A stretch of 64,000 nucleotides of DNA, from positions 2,294,001 through 2,358,000 of the forward strand of contig OZ244864.1 of the NCBI GenBank assembly GCA_965221195.1, given 5' to 3'. Made by a program: the position numbers and the translations under genes. The notes beneath the pieces are model-generated. The model saw only the letters and a program-made list of their open reading frames with translations. It did no database searches and was not told where the DNA came from. This DNA comes from Poriferisodalis sp965221195 (GTDB lineage Bacteria; Actinomycetota; Acidimicrobiia; Acidimicrobiales; Poriferisodalaceae). Shown one piece after another: positions 7,794 through 16,605 of this stretch; position 1 is the stretch's first letter; each line of letters opens with the position of its first letter.

Positions 7794-9347
7794 CTACAAA
7801 CCCAGCCGACGCTGCAAGTTCTCTGTGAGTGAGGCAATCTGCACCCGTTCTTGGACCATGGTGTCACGGTCGCGGACGGTGACACACCGATCGTCAATGG
7901 ACTCAAAATCCACCGTCACACACAGCGGTGTACCGATCTCGTCTTGGCGCCGGTAACGCCGACCAATGGCTTGAGTCTCGTCGTAGTCGCACATCCAGTG
8001 CGGCTGGCACAGTTTCAGCACATCAGCAGCTAGCTCAGTCAGCGGGGCCTTGCGGGATAGCGGCAGCACGGCCACTTTGTACGGTGCCAATCTGGGATGC
8101 AGACTCAGCACCGTTCGTGTGTCGTCGTTGACGGTCTCGGTGCGGTAGGCAGCTAGCAAGAATGCCATCAGTGTGCGCGTGGCTCCCGCAGCGGGCTCAA
8201 TGACGTGGGGGACGTAGCGCTCCCCGCTGGCTTGGTCGAAATATTCCAGCTTCTGGCCGGAGTGTGCGGCGTGGCAGCGAAGGTCGTAGTCGCCGCGGTT
8301 GGCGATGCCTTCGAGTTCGCCCCAGCCCCAAGGAAATAAGAACTCAACATCGCTAGTGCTGCTGGAGTAATGGCTGAGTTCGTCGGCATCGTGGGCTCGC
8401 AGGCGCAGCAGCGCTGGAGGAATCCCCAAATCTGCGTACCACGCAAGCCGCTCGGCCAGCCAGTATTCGTACCATTGTTCGGCACTGTCGGGTGGCACGA
8501 AGAACTCCATCTCCATCTGCTCAAATTCGCGCGTGCGGAACACAAAATTGCCGGGCGTTATCTCGTTGCGAAACGATTTGCCGATCTGAGCGATGCCGAA
8601 CGGTGGTCGTTTCCGGCTGGTCTCAAGGATGTTTTTGAAGTTGACGAACATGCCTTGAGCCGTCTCGGGTCGCAGGTACACCTCGGTACCCGCTCCCTCC
8701 ACAGGACCCGCTTGGGTGCGGAACATGAGATTGAACGAACGAGCCTCAGTGAACGTGCCACGGCGACCGCAGGCCGGGCACTGATCGGGGTCTTCTAGCT
8801 GGTCTTGGCGGTGGCGGGTCTTGCAGGCAGTGCAATCCACCAATGGATCGGTGAAATTCTTGAGATGTCCCGAGGCTTCCCACATCTGGGGCGGACCTAA
8901 GATGGAAGCGTCAAGGCCCACCACGTCGCTGCGCAACTGGACCATCGAACGCCACCAAGCGTCCTTTATGTTGCGCAAGAGCTGGACACCGATCGGGCCG
9001 TAGTCGTACGCGCTGCGAAAACCGCCGTAGATCTCAGCAGAGCCGAAGACGATGCCGCGCCGTTTGCAAAGATTGACGATCTGGTCGAACAGCGCAGAGT
9101 CAGCCACTGGCGGTTGAGACACTGGCGGTTCGGGCCCTGTGGGTTCGGGCCCTGAAGGGTCGGTTTGGGGCGCTCGGGTGACATCTAGTGGCCCATCAAG
9201 TGACCCTTGGGGTGGCACAGTCACAGGCCCGCAGGGTACCCAAATGCCTTGCAGGCCTGAAGTGCCTCGGATTGCAGATCGTGGCTTCGTAGATCGTGGC
9301 TTCGCCCGGTCTCGGGTGCTGGGTCTGGGGCACTGGGTCTGGGGCAC
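7794..9347 (-). CDS. glyS: Glycyl-tRNA synthetase, single-chain (dimeric) type
   Basis: Class II synthetase that charges tRNA-Gly. The conserved part starts at about residue 84 (ALFDQIVNLCKRRGIVFGSA), then YGGFRSAYDYGPIGVQL, a zinc-type insertion with CTACKTRHRQDQ and CPACGRRG, the class II motif 2 region (GKSFRNEITP...FRTREFEQMEMEFF), and an anticodon-binding C-terminal domain. Residues 1-83 are low-complexity and contain 15-bp-derived repeats such as GPEPTGPEPPVSQPPV. The GTG at 9347 lies inside a 14-bp array that does not respect codon phase, so the true start is probably further in; GTG codons at 9224 and 9218 are candidates. Next in order on the strand are the PPDK-like gene and dnaG. 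Confidence 0.95.
   Translation of the reverse strand: MPQTQCPRPSTRDRAKPRSTKPRSAIRGTSGLQGIWVPCGPVTVPPQGSLDGPLDVTRAPQTDPSGPEPTGPEPPVSQPPVADSALFDQIVNLCKRRGIVFGSAEIYGGFRSAYDYGPIGVQLLRNIKDAWWRSMVQLRSDVVGLDASILGPPQMWEASGHLKNFTDPLVDCTACKTRHRQDQLEDPDQCPACGRRGTFTEARSFNLMFRTQAGPVEGAGTEVYLRPETAQGMFVNFKNILETSRKRPPFGIAQIGKSFRNEITPGNFVFRTREFEQMEMEFFVPPDSAEQWYEYWLAERLAWYADLGIPPALLRLRAHDADELSHYSSSTSDVEFLFPWGWGELEGIANRGDYDLRCHAAHSGQKLEYFDQASGERYVPHVIEPAAGATRTLMAFLLAAYRTETVNDDTRTVLSLHPRLAPYKVAVLPLSRKAPLTELAADVLKLCQPHWMCDYDETQAIGRRYRRQDEIGTPLCVTVDFESIDDRCVTVRDRDTMVQERVQIASLTENLQRRLGL
9104..9163. repeat. 15-bp degenerate repeat in the glyS 5' region
   Basis: Units such as CACTGGCGGTTGAGA, CACTGGCGGTTCGGG and CCCTGTGGGTTCGGG, which encode the GPEPT/PPVSQ five-residue repeats before the conserved synthetase domain. 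Confidence 0.75.
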
Positions 9348-9362
9348 TGGGTCTGGGGCTTT
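9321..9362. repeat. 14-bp tandem repeat, 3 copies
   Basis: Unit GGGTCTGGGGCACT twice and GGGTCTGGGGCTTT. It lies in the divergent gap between glyS and the small membrane-protein gene and covers the furthest-upstream possible glyS start. Confidence 0.85.
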
Positions 9363-9374
9363 TATGCTGGCGGT

Positions 9375-9809
9375 ATGGCGCTGCGCGACACCACCGTCGT
9401 TTTCTTGTGCGCGTTGCTTGGCTTGTTGGTGCTGCTCGTGCCGCTGCCGGTCTTTGACGGACCCTATGAGGGCCTACGCGAGGGCGAAGTGAGCTGGACT
9501 TGTTCGATGCCGCTGTTGAGCTTGGCTCCGCCCGATGTGCATCTTGACGATTTGCGTGCAGCGGTTGCCGATGCACACGCCACGGCTCTCGCGACAAGCC
9601 AGCGCTACCTCGCACCCTCTAGCAGGCACCCGCTGTGTGGCGGTCTGGCCCGCACGCAGGTGGTGCTGGGACTGTTGGCGTTCGCCGGTGCGTTCTGGCG
9701 AGCTCGAAGGTGGTGGAAGTTGACCGCAGACGCTCGTGCTGAAAAGCGCTTCCAGCGACTACATGAGAGCGTTGAAGGTTCCCGCGGACGTTCTCAATCC
9801 CTCCGCTGA
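9375..9809 (+). CDS. Small membrane protein of unknown function
   Basis: A 144-residue protein with an N-terminal hydrophobic segment (about residues 7-26) and a second one at about 92-108, followed by a basic, Arg-rich cytoplasmic tail. A CSMPLLSL stretch and a second Cys before the second helix suggest a short extracytoplasmic loop that could hold a disulphide. It is divergent from glyS and convergent with recO. No recognisable domain. It is considered real because it is the only coherent frame here and has a plausible two-helix topology, but this is inference. Confidence 0.6.
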   Translation: MALRDTTVVFLCALLGLLVLLVPLPVFDGPYEGLREGEVSWTCSMPLLSLAPPDVHLDDLRAAVADAHATALATSQRYLAPSSRHPLCGGLARTQVVLGLLAFAGAFWRARRWWKLTADARAEKRFQRLHESVEGSRGRSQSLR

Positions 9810-9882
9810 CCAGCGCAGAGTTTCGGCCCGGGCCAGTTGGCCCAGCCCAATTGGGCCAGCTAGGCGCGCCAGTCCGCGCAGG

Positions 9883-10599
9883 TCACCCCAGCAGGTCTGG
9901 GCTGCGCAGCCGCCTGTCTGTGTGGTACTCCCACATGCGGGTGACCACAGCGGCGGCTTCGCGTGTATCTGGCGACAACGGTGCTTCCAAAACGGCGTTG
10001 ACGCGGCCTGCCATGATTGAACGCAACAGGTCCAGTGCGCCGGGCGAAAGCGGACGGCCTTGCCGGTGGACCTCGCAGGTGACCCCTCCTTGAGCCGGAT
10101 CGAATGCCACAACAGCACTGTCGTGGCAACCGTTGCCTACAACACACTCATCAAGCATCGGAGCGGTGCCTTCGTGAGCCAGCAGACGCAGCAAGAACGC
10201 GGGTAGCAGCATCTCGGCGCTGCCGCAAGCCAAGCGACCCAGTGCCCCCATCAGCATCTGATACGGCACCGGGTCTTCCCCACGGTCGTGAACGATCTGA
10301 TCCACCGCTTCAACCAGCGACATGGCAGTCCCGAGTCGATCTAGATCTTCACGCAGGCTTCGGTAGCGGTCCAACGTCACTGCGCCGGTAACGGTGTCGA
10401 GTTCTCCGCGCCCGCGGTACAACTGCAGATCGACGTGACGGAACAGCTCTAGGTGGCCCGCAAGTCGGCTGCGGGTTCGCCGAACTCCCTTTGCCACGGC
10501 CCTGACCTTGCCATGGGTTGAGGTGATGAACGTGATAATCCGGTCGGCCTCGCCAAGCTTGATTGTGCGAAGCACGACTCCCCGGTCTTGGTACTGCAT
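9883..10599 (-). CDS. recO: DNA repair protein RecO
   Basis: Recombination mediator that loads RecA in the RecFOR pathway. The N-terminal OB fold is recognisable (YQDRGVVLRTIKLGEADRII, then HGKVRAVAKGVRR), followed by the helical domain and a C-terminal region with a Cys/His group (CVVGNGC...CEVHRQG) in the position of the usual zinc site. 238 residues, normal length. It lies downstream of uppS with a 61-bp gap; era, uppS and recO are neighbours in many actinobacteria. Confidence 0.93.
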   Translation of the reverse strand: MQYQDRGVVLRTIKLGEADRIITFITSTHGKVRAVAKGVRRTRSRLAGHLELFRHVDLQLYRGRGELDTVTGAVTLDRYRSLREDLDRLGTAMSLVEAVDQIVHDRGEDPVPYQMLMGALGRLACGSAEMLLPAFLLRLLAHEGTAPMLDECVVGNGCHDSAVVAFDPAQGGVTCEVHRQGRPLSPGALDLLRSIMAGRVNAVLEAPLSPDTREAAAVVTRMWEYHTDRRLRSPDLLG

Positions 10600-10660
10600 C
10601 TAAGAGAGCACTCCCCGTGCTGCAGGCGACCGGCCTGTTGAGTGCATTTATTGTCCAGTC

Positions 10661-11383
10661 TCAATCGTTCAGTCCACCGAATCGACGGTCGCGCGCTTGA
10701 TACGTGCAGATTGCATTGAACAAATCTTCACGGCGGAAATCGGGCCAGAGAGTGTCCGTGAACACCAGTTCGCTGTAGGCCATCTGCCACAACAAGAAGT
10801 TGGACACGCGGAACTCACCTGAAGTACGGATCAGCAGATCGACATCGGGCATCTCCGCGTCGTACAGGTGTTTTGCCAAAGATGCCTCGTTGACCTCATC
10901 GGCTGTCACCCCAGAGCGCACCAAGGCTGCTGCGGCATCTACCAGCTCGGCTCGTCCGCCGTAATTGAATGCCACCGTGAACGTCAGCCCGGTGTTGGCA
11001 GCAGTGATCTCAACTGCCTCGTCGATGCGCATGCGCACGCGTCGAGGTATGCGAGCGTCGGAACGTCCGACGAATCGGATACGCACGTTGCGGTCGTGCA
11101 GCTCACGGCTGCGCCGCACCAACAACGACTCGTTGAACCCCATGAGGAAACGCACCTCAGCGGGAGGCCGCCGCCAGTTCTCCGTGCTGAAGGCATACAC
11201 CGTGAGCCATCGCAGACCAATGTCGGCAGCGCCTTCGACAGTGTCGATTAGCGCTTCTTCCCCAGCAGCGTGCCCTTCGGTCCGCGGCAAGCCACGCGCT
11301 TGGGCCCAGCGTCCGTTACCGTCCATCACGCAGGCCACATGAGTCGGCAGACACGTCCGATCAACACCTGCACTACAGTTCAC
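10661..11383 (-). CDS. uppS: Isoprenyl (undecaprenyl/decaprenyl) diphosphate synthase
   Basis: Cis-prenyltransferase that makes the lipid carrier for peptidoglycan and wall polymers. The active-site start VMDGNGRWAQARGLPR is at residues 19-34, with catalytic Asp21. Further family blocks are LTVYAFSTENWRRP, FVGRSDARIPRRV and, near the end, DLLIRTSGEFRVSNFLLWQ and AYSELVFTDTLWPDF. 240 residues, typical. Chain length of the product cannot be deduced with confidence. Divergent from dinG across 154 bp. Confidence 0.96.
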   Translation of the reverse strand: MNCSAGVDRTCLPTHVACVMDGNGRWAQARGLPRTEGHAAGEEALIDTVEGAADIGLRWLTVYAFSTENWRRPPAEVRFLMGFNESLLVRRSRELHDRNVRIRFVGRSDARIPRRVRMRIDEAVEITAANTGLTFTVAFNYGGRAELVDAAAALVRSGVTADEVNEASLAKHLYDAEMPDVDLLIRTSGEFRVSNFLLWQMAYSELVFTDTLWPDFRREDLFNAICTYQARDRRFGGLND

Positions 11384-11537
11384 ACTTGGCAGGGTAGAAC
11401 CCTCATGGGCACAGGTCGATACTGCCTCGGTGACAGCGTTGCTTTGGGCTTACCATCGGGAGGCCTTACTGGGTGCCAAAGTCGGCTTGTCTGAGGCTGT
11501 CGCCAAGTGGCCCGGCCAGTGATCGACGTGAGGGTCA

Positions 11538-13538
11538 ATGTCTGAGGAGCCTCAAGATGACGAGCCTTGGGATATGTCCCGAGCAGCAGACGGCTGGGAC
11601 CGCGCCGATTTCACAGACCGCGCCGATCTAACGGCTGCGCTAGATGACTCAATCGCAGCGCTCGGCCACGACGGTGAGCATCGACCGGGACAGACCGAGA
11701 TGGCGACTGCCGTCGCTGAGACGATCAGCAACCGCGACACATTGCTGTGTCAGGCAGGCACCGGTGTAGGCAAGTCTTTGGGATATCTAGTGCCAGCTGC
11801 GCTGGCAGCCGCCAGCGGTAAACGCGTGGTCATCGCCACGGCGACGTTGGCGCTCCAAGATCAACTGGTCACCAAAGACCTACCGCTGGTCGCAGCGGGA
11901 CTAGAACAGCGACTCGGCCGCCCGGTTCGGTGGGAGTTGCTCAAAGGGCGCAGCAACTATCTGTGCCGTCACCGATGGGACGCGCACGCGCAGCAGCGTC
12001 TGGACATCGACGGTGCCACGCTGTCGGCCGCGGACTTACAACGCCAGCGGCAACTCAACGAGATCGAACGCTGGGAGCGCACAACACGCACCGGCGACCG
12101 TGCGGAGCTGGCTGTCGCACCGGAGCATCGTGTGTGGTCCTCGGTGTCGGTGAACAGCACCGAATGCATCGGCACCGAACGCTGCCCGCAAGGTCATCGC
12201 TGCTTCGCAGACAGTGCCATAGCGAGGGCATCACAAGCCAACATGGTGGTGACAAACCAGCACCTGTACTTCATCGACCTCTTCGGCGACGGGTTTCTGT
12301 TTGGCCCCCACGACGCGGTCGTGTTTGACGAAGCGCACCAGATCGAAACCGTGGTAACTCAAGTGGCCGGCATGGAGATCTCTCCGGCCGGATTCGTGCG
12401 GCTCGCTGCCGAAGCGCGCAGTGTCGGTGCCGGAGGTGCCGCAGCCGACGCAGTAGCTGAGGTGGCAGCGCGCCTGTCAGACGAACTCGAACCGTTGCGA
12501 GACGCTCACCTCGGTGCCATTACCGGCGACTTGGCGACCCTGTTCGAAGCGGCAGACAGCCGAGTGGAGCAGCTAGCTGCGGAGCTTCGATCTGCCAAAC
12601 CAAACAACAGCAGCGGCGACGACCGCTGGGAGCTTGAACGGCTGCGAGTCGGACGTCTGGCCGCTGAATCACTCACAGCACTGCGCGCAGCAGCAGAACC
12701 GCCATCGGGGACGGCCATCTTGGTTGAGGGCACCGGACGGCTGCGGCTCGCGCCGCTGGATGTCGGCGACTTGCTGGCGAGCCGCCTGTGGGGGCAGCGG
12801 GCAGCAATTCTCACCAGCGCAACGCTCGGACCGCACTTCGTTCAGCGCCTCGGCATACACACTCAGGAGCACACATACCGCACAGTGGAAAGCCCCTTCG
12901 ATTACCGATCGAACGCGCTGCTGTATTGCGCGCGTCATCTGCCGGCACCCAGTAACCCGAAACACCGGCCACAAGCCGCTGCTGAACTAGCGGAACTCAT
13001 CGATGCCGTCGGTGGACGCACGCTGGCGCTGTTCACTAGCTGGCGCGCATTGCACGACACAGCCGACGCGCTTGAAGACATGCTCAGCGGCATTGACGTG
13101 TTGCGCCAAGGCGGCAACCGATCTAACGCCGCTTTGATTGAGACGCTCAGCGCCAACCCTGCGACCGTTGTGTGCGCCACGATGAGCTTCTGGCAGGGCG
13201 TGGACGTGGCTGGGTCGGCCCTGTCACTGCTGGCCATCGACCGTCTGCCTTTCGCCCGTCCCAACGAGCCATTAGCAGCAGCCCGCCGGGAACTGGCCGG
13301 CGACGACGCGTTCATGTCGGTGGACGTGCCCAACGCAGCCGATGTGCTGGCCCAAGGCGTGGGTCGGCTCATTCGCACATCCTCAGACCAAGGCGTTGTG
13401 GCAGTGCTGGATTCCCGATTGGCAACTGCTGGTTACCGAACGCGACTCCTCAAGGGCCTGCCGCCTATGCGTCGCACAGTCTCAAACGCTGAGGCGATCT
13501 CCTTCCTAAACGCCATCCGCGACCGACTCACCACTTGA
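11538..13538 (+). CDS. dinG: ATP-dependent DNA helicase, DinG/XPD-like
   Basis: Superfamily 2 iron-sulphur helicase. Walker A AGTGVGKS lies at residues 73-80. A cysteine set (YLCRHRW, then CIGTERCPQGHRC) is placed like the [4Fe-4S] cluster of DinG/XPD helicases. The DEAH box is in VVFDEAHQIE, and the C-terminal half has helicase motifs V-VI (SFWQGVDVAG and QGVGRLIRTSSDQG). The start has a GAGGG element 4 bp upstream. It stands alone on the plus strand between uppS and era, convergent with era. No clear LexA box is seen upstream. Confidence 0.92.
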   Translation: MSEEPQDDEPWDMSRAADGWDRADFTDRADLTAALDDSIAALGHDGEHRPGQTEMATAVAETISNRDTLLCQAGTGVGKSLGYLVPAALAAASGKRVVIATATLALQDQLVTKDLPLVAAGLEQRLGRPVRWELLKGRSNYLCRHRWDAHAQQRLDIDGATLSAADLQRQRQLNEIERWERTTRTGDRAELAVAPEHRVWSSVSVNSTECIGTERCPQGHRCFADSAIARASQANMVVTNQHLYFIDLFGDGFLFGPHDAVVFDEAHQIETVVTQVAGMEISPAGFVRLAAEARSVGAGGAAADAVAEVAARLSDELEPLRDAHLGAITGDLATLFEAADSRVEQLAAELRSAKPNNSSGDDRWELERLRVGRLAAESLTALRAAAEPPSGTAILVEGTGRLRLAPLDVGDLLASRLWGQRAAILTSATLGPHFVQRLGIHTQEHTYRTVESPFDYRSNALLYCARHLPAPSNPKHRPQAAAELAELIDAVGGRTLALFTSWRALHDTADALEDMLSGIDVLRQGGNRSNAALIETLSANPATVVCATMSFWQGVDVAGSALSLLAIDRLPFARPNEPLAAARRELAGDDAFMSVDVPNAADVLAQGVGRLIRTSSDQGVVAVLDSRLATAGYRTRLLKGLPPMRRTVSNAEAISFLNAIRDRLTT

Positions 13539-13554
13539 GCTGAGGGGGGGTGGG

Positions 13555-14472
13555 TCAGGGCTGCGCGATGACAGGCATCTGCGGCGCAAGCATGCGCGCC
13601 ACTGCATCTGGAGTGCGTTGCCAATCAGGTTCGACACGCACACGCAGCTCTAGATGCACTCCGTCAAGACCGAGTTCGCGTCTGGTTGCTATGCCTACCT
13701 CGCGCAACATGGCGCCGCCTTGACCAATCACGATGCCCTTTTGGGAGTTGCGCTCGACAGCGATATCGCACCTGATCCGGTGTGGTTCCCATTCTGTGAC
13801 CCTCACAGCGATGCTGTACGGGAGTTCATCGTTGAGTCGTGCGAGTAGCTGCTCTCTAACAGCTTCGGCGATGCGCCACCCTTCAGCTAGATCGGTGACA
13901 CTCTCGGGTCCGAAGTAGGCCGGGCCCGGTCCGAGCCGGGCCGCCAAGTGCTCCACCAAAACATCAATGCCCTCGCCGGTTCGTCCTGACACCGGAAAGT
14001 AGGCGTCGGCGTTGAGTTGGCTTGCGGCAGCCAGTTGAGCGGCGATCTGCGCCCTCGATGCCCGGTCGCACTTGGTAACGACAACAACAGCAGCGACATA
14101 GCCAACGCCAGCGGCAGCATCGCCAGCGGCAGCATCGTTGCGCAGCGAGTCCCAAATCATTTGATCGCCACGGCCCAGCGGCGCGGTGGCATCGAGGACC
14201 AAGCAGATCACATCGAGTGGTGCCATATCGGCGACTGCTGTTCGGGCCGTCGCATTCAACTGCTCGCCCAATGGGGTCAGCGGCTTGCCGATACCGGGCG
14301 TGTCCACGAACACAATCTGCGCATCGGGCAGGTGACGCACGCCCATGACACGCAAGCGTGTGGTCTGGGGTTTGTCTGAAGTGATGCTGACCTTGGCACC
14401 AACCAAGCAGTTCAGCAGCGTGGACTTCCCTGCATTCGGTCTGCCGACCAGAGTTACAAAGCCCGAACGCAT
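13555..14472 (-). CDS. era: GTPase Era
   Basis: Ribosome-assembly GTPase that binds the 3' end of 16S rRNA. From the chosen ATG it reads MRSGFVTLVGRPNAGKSTLL with the P-loop at 10-17, then switch residues SITSDKPQTTR, DTPGIG, TKCD, and a C-terminal KH domain ending in the GQGGAMLREVGIATRRELG block. The frame stays open upstream of 14472, but the ATG at 14472 places the P-loop at the usual distance and sits 13 bp after the corC-like stop. Two 15-bp units around 14100-14130 encode an Ala/Gly insert (DAAAGDAAAG) within the G domain. Confidence 0.96.
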   Translation of the reverse strand: MRSGFVTLVGRPNAGKSTLLNCLVGAKVSITSDKPQTTRLRVMGVRHLPDAQIVFVDTPGIGKPLTPLGEQLNATARTAVADMAPLDVICLVLDATAPLGRGDQMIWDSLRNDAAAGDAAAGVGYVAAVVVVTKCDRASRAQIAAQLAAASQLNADAYFPVSGRTGEGIDVLVEHLAARLGPGPAYFGPESVTDLAEGWRIAEAVREQLLARLNDELPYSIAVRVTEWEPHRIRCDIAVERNSQKGIVIGQGGAMLREVGIATRRELGLDGVHLELRVRVEPDWQRTPDAVARMLAPQMPVIAQP

Positions 14473-14485
14473 CACAAAAAAACCC

Positions 14486-15877
14486 CTAGTCGGCGCCCCG
14501 ACGGGCCCCGACCAAATTGATGCGCCTGTCTTCGACTTCAAGCGCTGACAGGCACCAGCCGTCGAGTTCGACCGACTCACCAGGCTCAGGCACATGGCCG
14601 GCGCGGTCGAGCACCAGTCCACCGACGGTGTCCCAATCGCCGTCGGGCAAGCGCAGCTCCAGCACCTCAGCTAGACGGGCTGCAGGCAGTCGGCCCGAGA
14701 ACACGAACGTGCCGTCACCGACTTCTTGGACCAGTGCTTCGTCTACGTCGTATTCGTCGGCAATCTCACCCACCAACTCTTCGATGATGTCCTCCAGCGT
14801 GACAAGCCCGGCCACCCCGCCGTATTCGTCAACAGCAATCGCTAAGTGCGACTTGGACTCTTGCATCTCGCGCATCAGATCGCCTACGCGTTTGGTTTCG
14901 GGCACGAAGTTGGCGGGGCGCAGCACCTGCGCGCACACCACGGCATCGTCGGCGCGCTGCGATGTTTCGCTGGGCTGACTGGCTTTAGTGGGCTTACTGG
15001 TGGGGTCGCTTGCTGTATCTGTGTCTGCTGTGTCTGCGGCATTGATGCCGTGTAAGTGGGCAGCGACTAGGTCTTTGGCCAGCACGATGCCCCGGAGGTC
15101 ATCAACGCTGTCGCCGACCACTGGCAGTCTGGTGAAGCCCGAGTCGATGACCATCTCAAGCGCGTCAGCGACGCTGTCGTTGGGACCTACGGTGACCATG
15201 TCGGGCCTAGGCACCATCACCGCGCGCACGATGGTGTCGCCCAGTTCCATGATCTGACCGATCAGTTCGGCTTCGCTGTCGCGAATCAGGCGAGCCTCTG
15301 CCGCTGCCGACGCCAAAGCCACCAACTCATCCTCGGTGACCTCGCCGCTGTCGGTTTGGGCTGCCGCAGGGCCGAGCGCCCGTGCGGGGGCTGACAGCAG
15401 TCGGGCAAGCCAAACAAGCGGTGCCGCTCGGCTCAACACTCTGGCCGCGGGTGCAAGCACGCGCGCCATTCGATCATTCGCTTCAACTCCCCAGCGCCGA
15501 GGAAGCGCCTCGGTCACAACGAAGAGCACCACCGCAGTCACGGCGACGGCTGCGGTGATGCCGGTTGCGCCGGTGCGGCCCGCAGCGATCCAAGTAACCC
15601 CGCCGACCAGTGCGACCTGGGTCAGCATCCGCAGCAGCGACACAGGACCCAAAACCAGCTCGCGGTCTTCTACCAACGCTTGCAGAGAAAGCCGACGCGT
15701 GGCACCTTGATGCTCATCGTTGTGGTCACCGTTGTGGCGCTCCGCGCTGTCGTTGGCCTCGTCCAAGCCTGAGGCGCGCGCCCGTCCGAGACGCACAAAT
15801 GTGGCTTCGACCAACCGCAAGAACATGGCACCTGCCAGCAAGATCGCGGCTCCCACGGCACCGAGCACCCAGTTCAT
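14486..15877 (-). CDS. HlyC/CorC-family protein with DUF21 and CBS domains
   Basis: Membrane protein of the CorC/CNNM type. The first quarter has membrane segments (DUF21 domain), followed by two CBS domains (MVPRPDMVTVGPNDSVADAL and the SKSHLAIAVDEYGGVAGLVT region) and a C-terminal CorC_HlyC domain with the FVFSGRLPAARLAEVLEL block. Family members are linked to magnesium/cobalt export. A repetitive insert rich in Thr/Ser/Lys lies between the CBS motifs (about residues 290-315). The ATG at 15877 is preferred; a GTG 12 bp upstream lies in the 17-bp repeat array. The order ybeY-corC-era is widely conserved. Confidence 0.9.
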   Translation of the reverse strand: MNWVLGAVGAAILLAGAMFLRLVEATFVRLGRARASGLDEANDSAERHNGDHNDEHQGATRRLSLQALVEDRELVLGPVSLLRMLTQVALVGGVTWIAAGRTGATGITAAVAVTAVVLFVVTEALPRRWGVEANDRMARVLAPAARVLSRAAPLVWLARLLSAPARALGPAAAQTDSGEVTEDELVALASAAAEARLIRDSEAELIGQIMELGDTIVRAVMVPRPDMVTVGPNDSVADALEMVIDSGFTRLPVVGDSVDDLRGIVLAKDLVAAHLHGINAADTADTDTASDPTSKPTKASQPSETSQRADDAVVCAQVLRPANFVPETKRVGDLMREMQESKSHLAIAVDEYGGVAGLVTLEDIIEELVGEIADEYDVDEALVQEVGDGTFVFSGRLPAARLAEVLELRLPDGDWDTVGGLVLDRAGHVPEPGESVELDGWCLSALEVEDRRINLVGARRGAD

Positions 15878-15888
15878 ACTCTGGCCCA

Positions 15889-15990
15889 CCTCATAAACTG
15901 CTCCGCCTCATAATCTGCTCCGCCTCATGATTCGGCCCACCTCATGATTCGGCCCACCTCATGATTCGGCCCACCTCATAATCTGGCCCA
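15889..15990. repeat. 17-bp tandem repeat, 6 copies
   Basis: Units CCTCATAAACTGCTCCG, CCTCATAATCTGCTCCG, CCTCATGATTCGGCCCA (three times) and CCTCATAATCTGGCCCA. It fills the ybeY-corC gap and reaches the ybeY stop. The unit length is not a codon multiple. Confidence 0.92.
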
Positions 15991-16605
15991 CCATGTTCGT
16001 AAGTGCTCATCCTCTACAGAACGCATGACAGCAGCGTCCGTCGGATGTGCGTGGTCCATGCCCAGCAGGTGCAAAACGCCATGCACGACCAGCAGATCAA
16101 TCTCCGCAGCGACGCTGCCGTCGTGACCTGTCCGTGAACCGGTACTCGCTTCGGCGTTGAGAGCAGCGACCGCAGGACACACCACCACATCCCCGACCAG
16201 AACCGGGCCAACTGGAACCGGGCCAACTGGAACCGGGCCGGCACGAAACTCGGTCTGAGAACACCCAGTCGGTGCATTCGACGCAGCGTGCGCGTCGGCA
16301 GCGAGATCGAGGGGGAACGCAAGAACATCGGTCGGTGAGGCATGGCCCATGTGAATCTCGTTCAGGTCTGCCATCTCGTCAGGCCCGACGAAAGCAACAG
16401 CAGTCTCTGAATCCAACGGCGCGCCCTCAGCTTTGAGCACTCTTTGCGCCAAGGAACGACAGCGTTGTGCATCAACTTCGATGTCTGTTTGACGGTTGGC
16501 GATTAGCACGACCGGTTGGCGCGGCGGGTCTTGGGAGGCCGCACCCAACGAAGGCCGCTGGGGCCGTTCAGTTGCTGCCGTTGCGTTGTGCGTCACGTCG
16601 GTCAT
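15976..16605 (-). CDS. ybeY: Endoribonuclease YbeY (rRNA maturation factor)
   Basis: Zinc-dependent RNase needed for 16S rRNA 3' processing. The metal-binding motif HGVLHLLGMDH is present near the C-terminus, with the N-terminal block MADLNEIHMGHASPTDVLAF. At 209 residues it is longer than the usual 150-170 because of an N-terminal extension and an insert encoded by three 15-bp repeats (PVPVG type) just before the strand leading to the HGxLH motif. The start overlaps the phoH end by 38 bp; a start further in is possible. Confidence 0.93.
   Translation of the reverse strand: MTDVTHNATAATERPQRPSLGAASQDPPRQPVVLIANRQTDIEVDAQRCRSLAQRVLKAEGAPLDSETAVAFVGPDEMADLNEIHMGHASPTDVLAFPLDLAADAHAASNAPTGCSQTEFRAGPVPVGPVPVGPVLVGDVVVCPAVAALNAEASTGSRTGHDGSVAAEIDLLVVHGVLHLLGMDHAHPTDAAVMRSVEDEHLRTWWARL
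16201..16245. repeat. 15-bp tandem repeat, 3 copies, inside ybeY
   Basis: Unit AACCGGGCCAACTGG twice and AACCGGGCCGGCACG. Read in the ybeY frame it gives five-residue PVPVG-type repeats. Confidence 0.9.
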
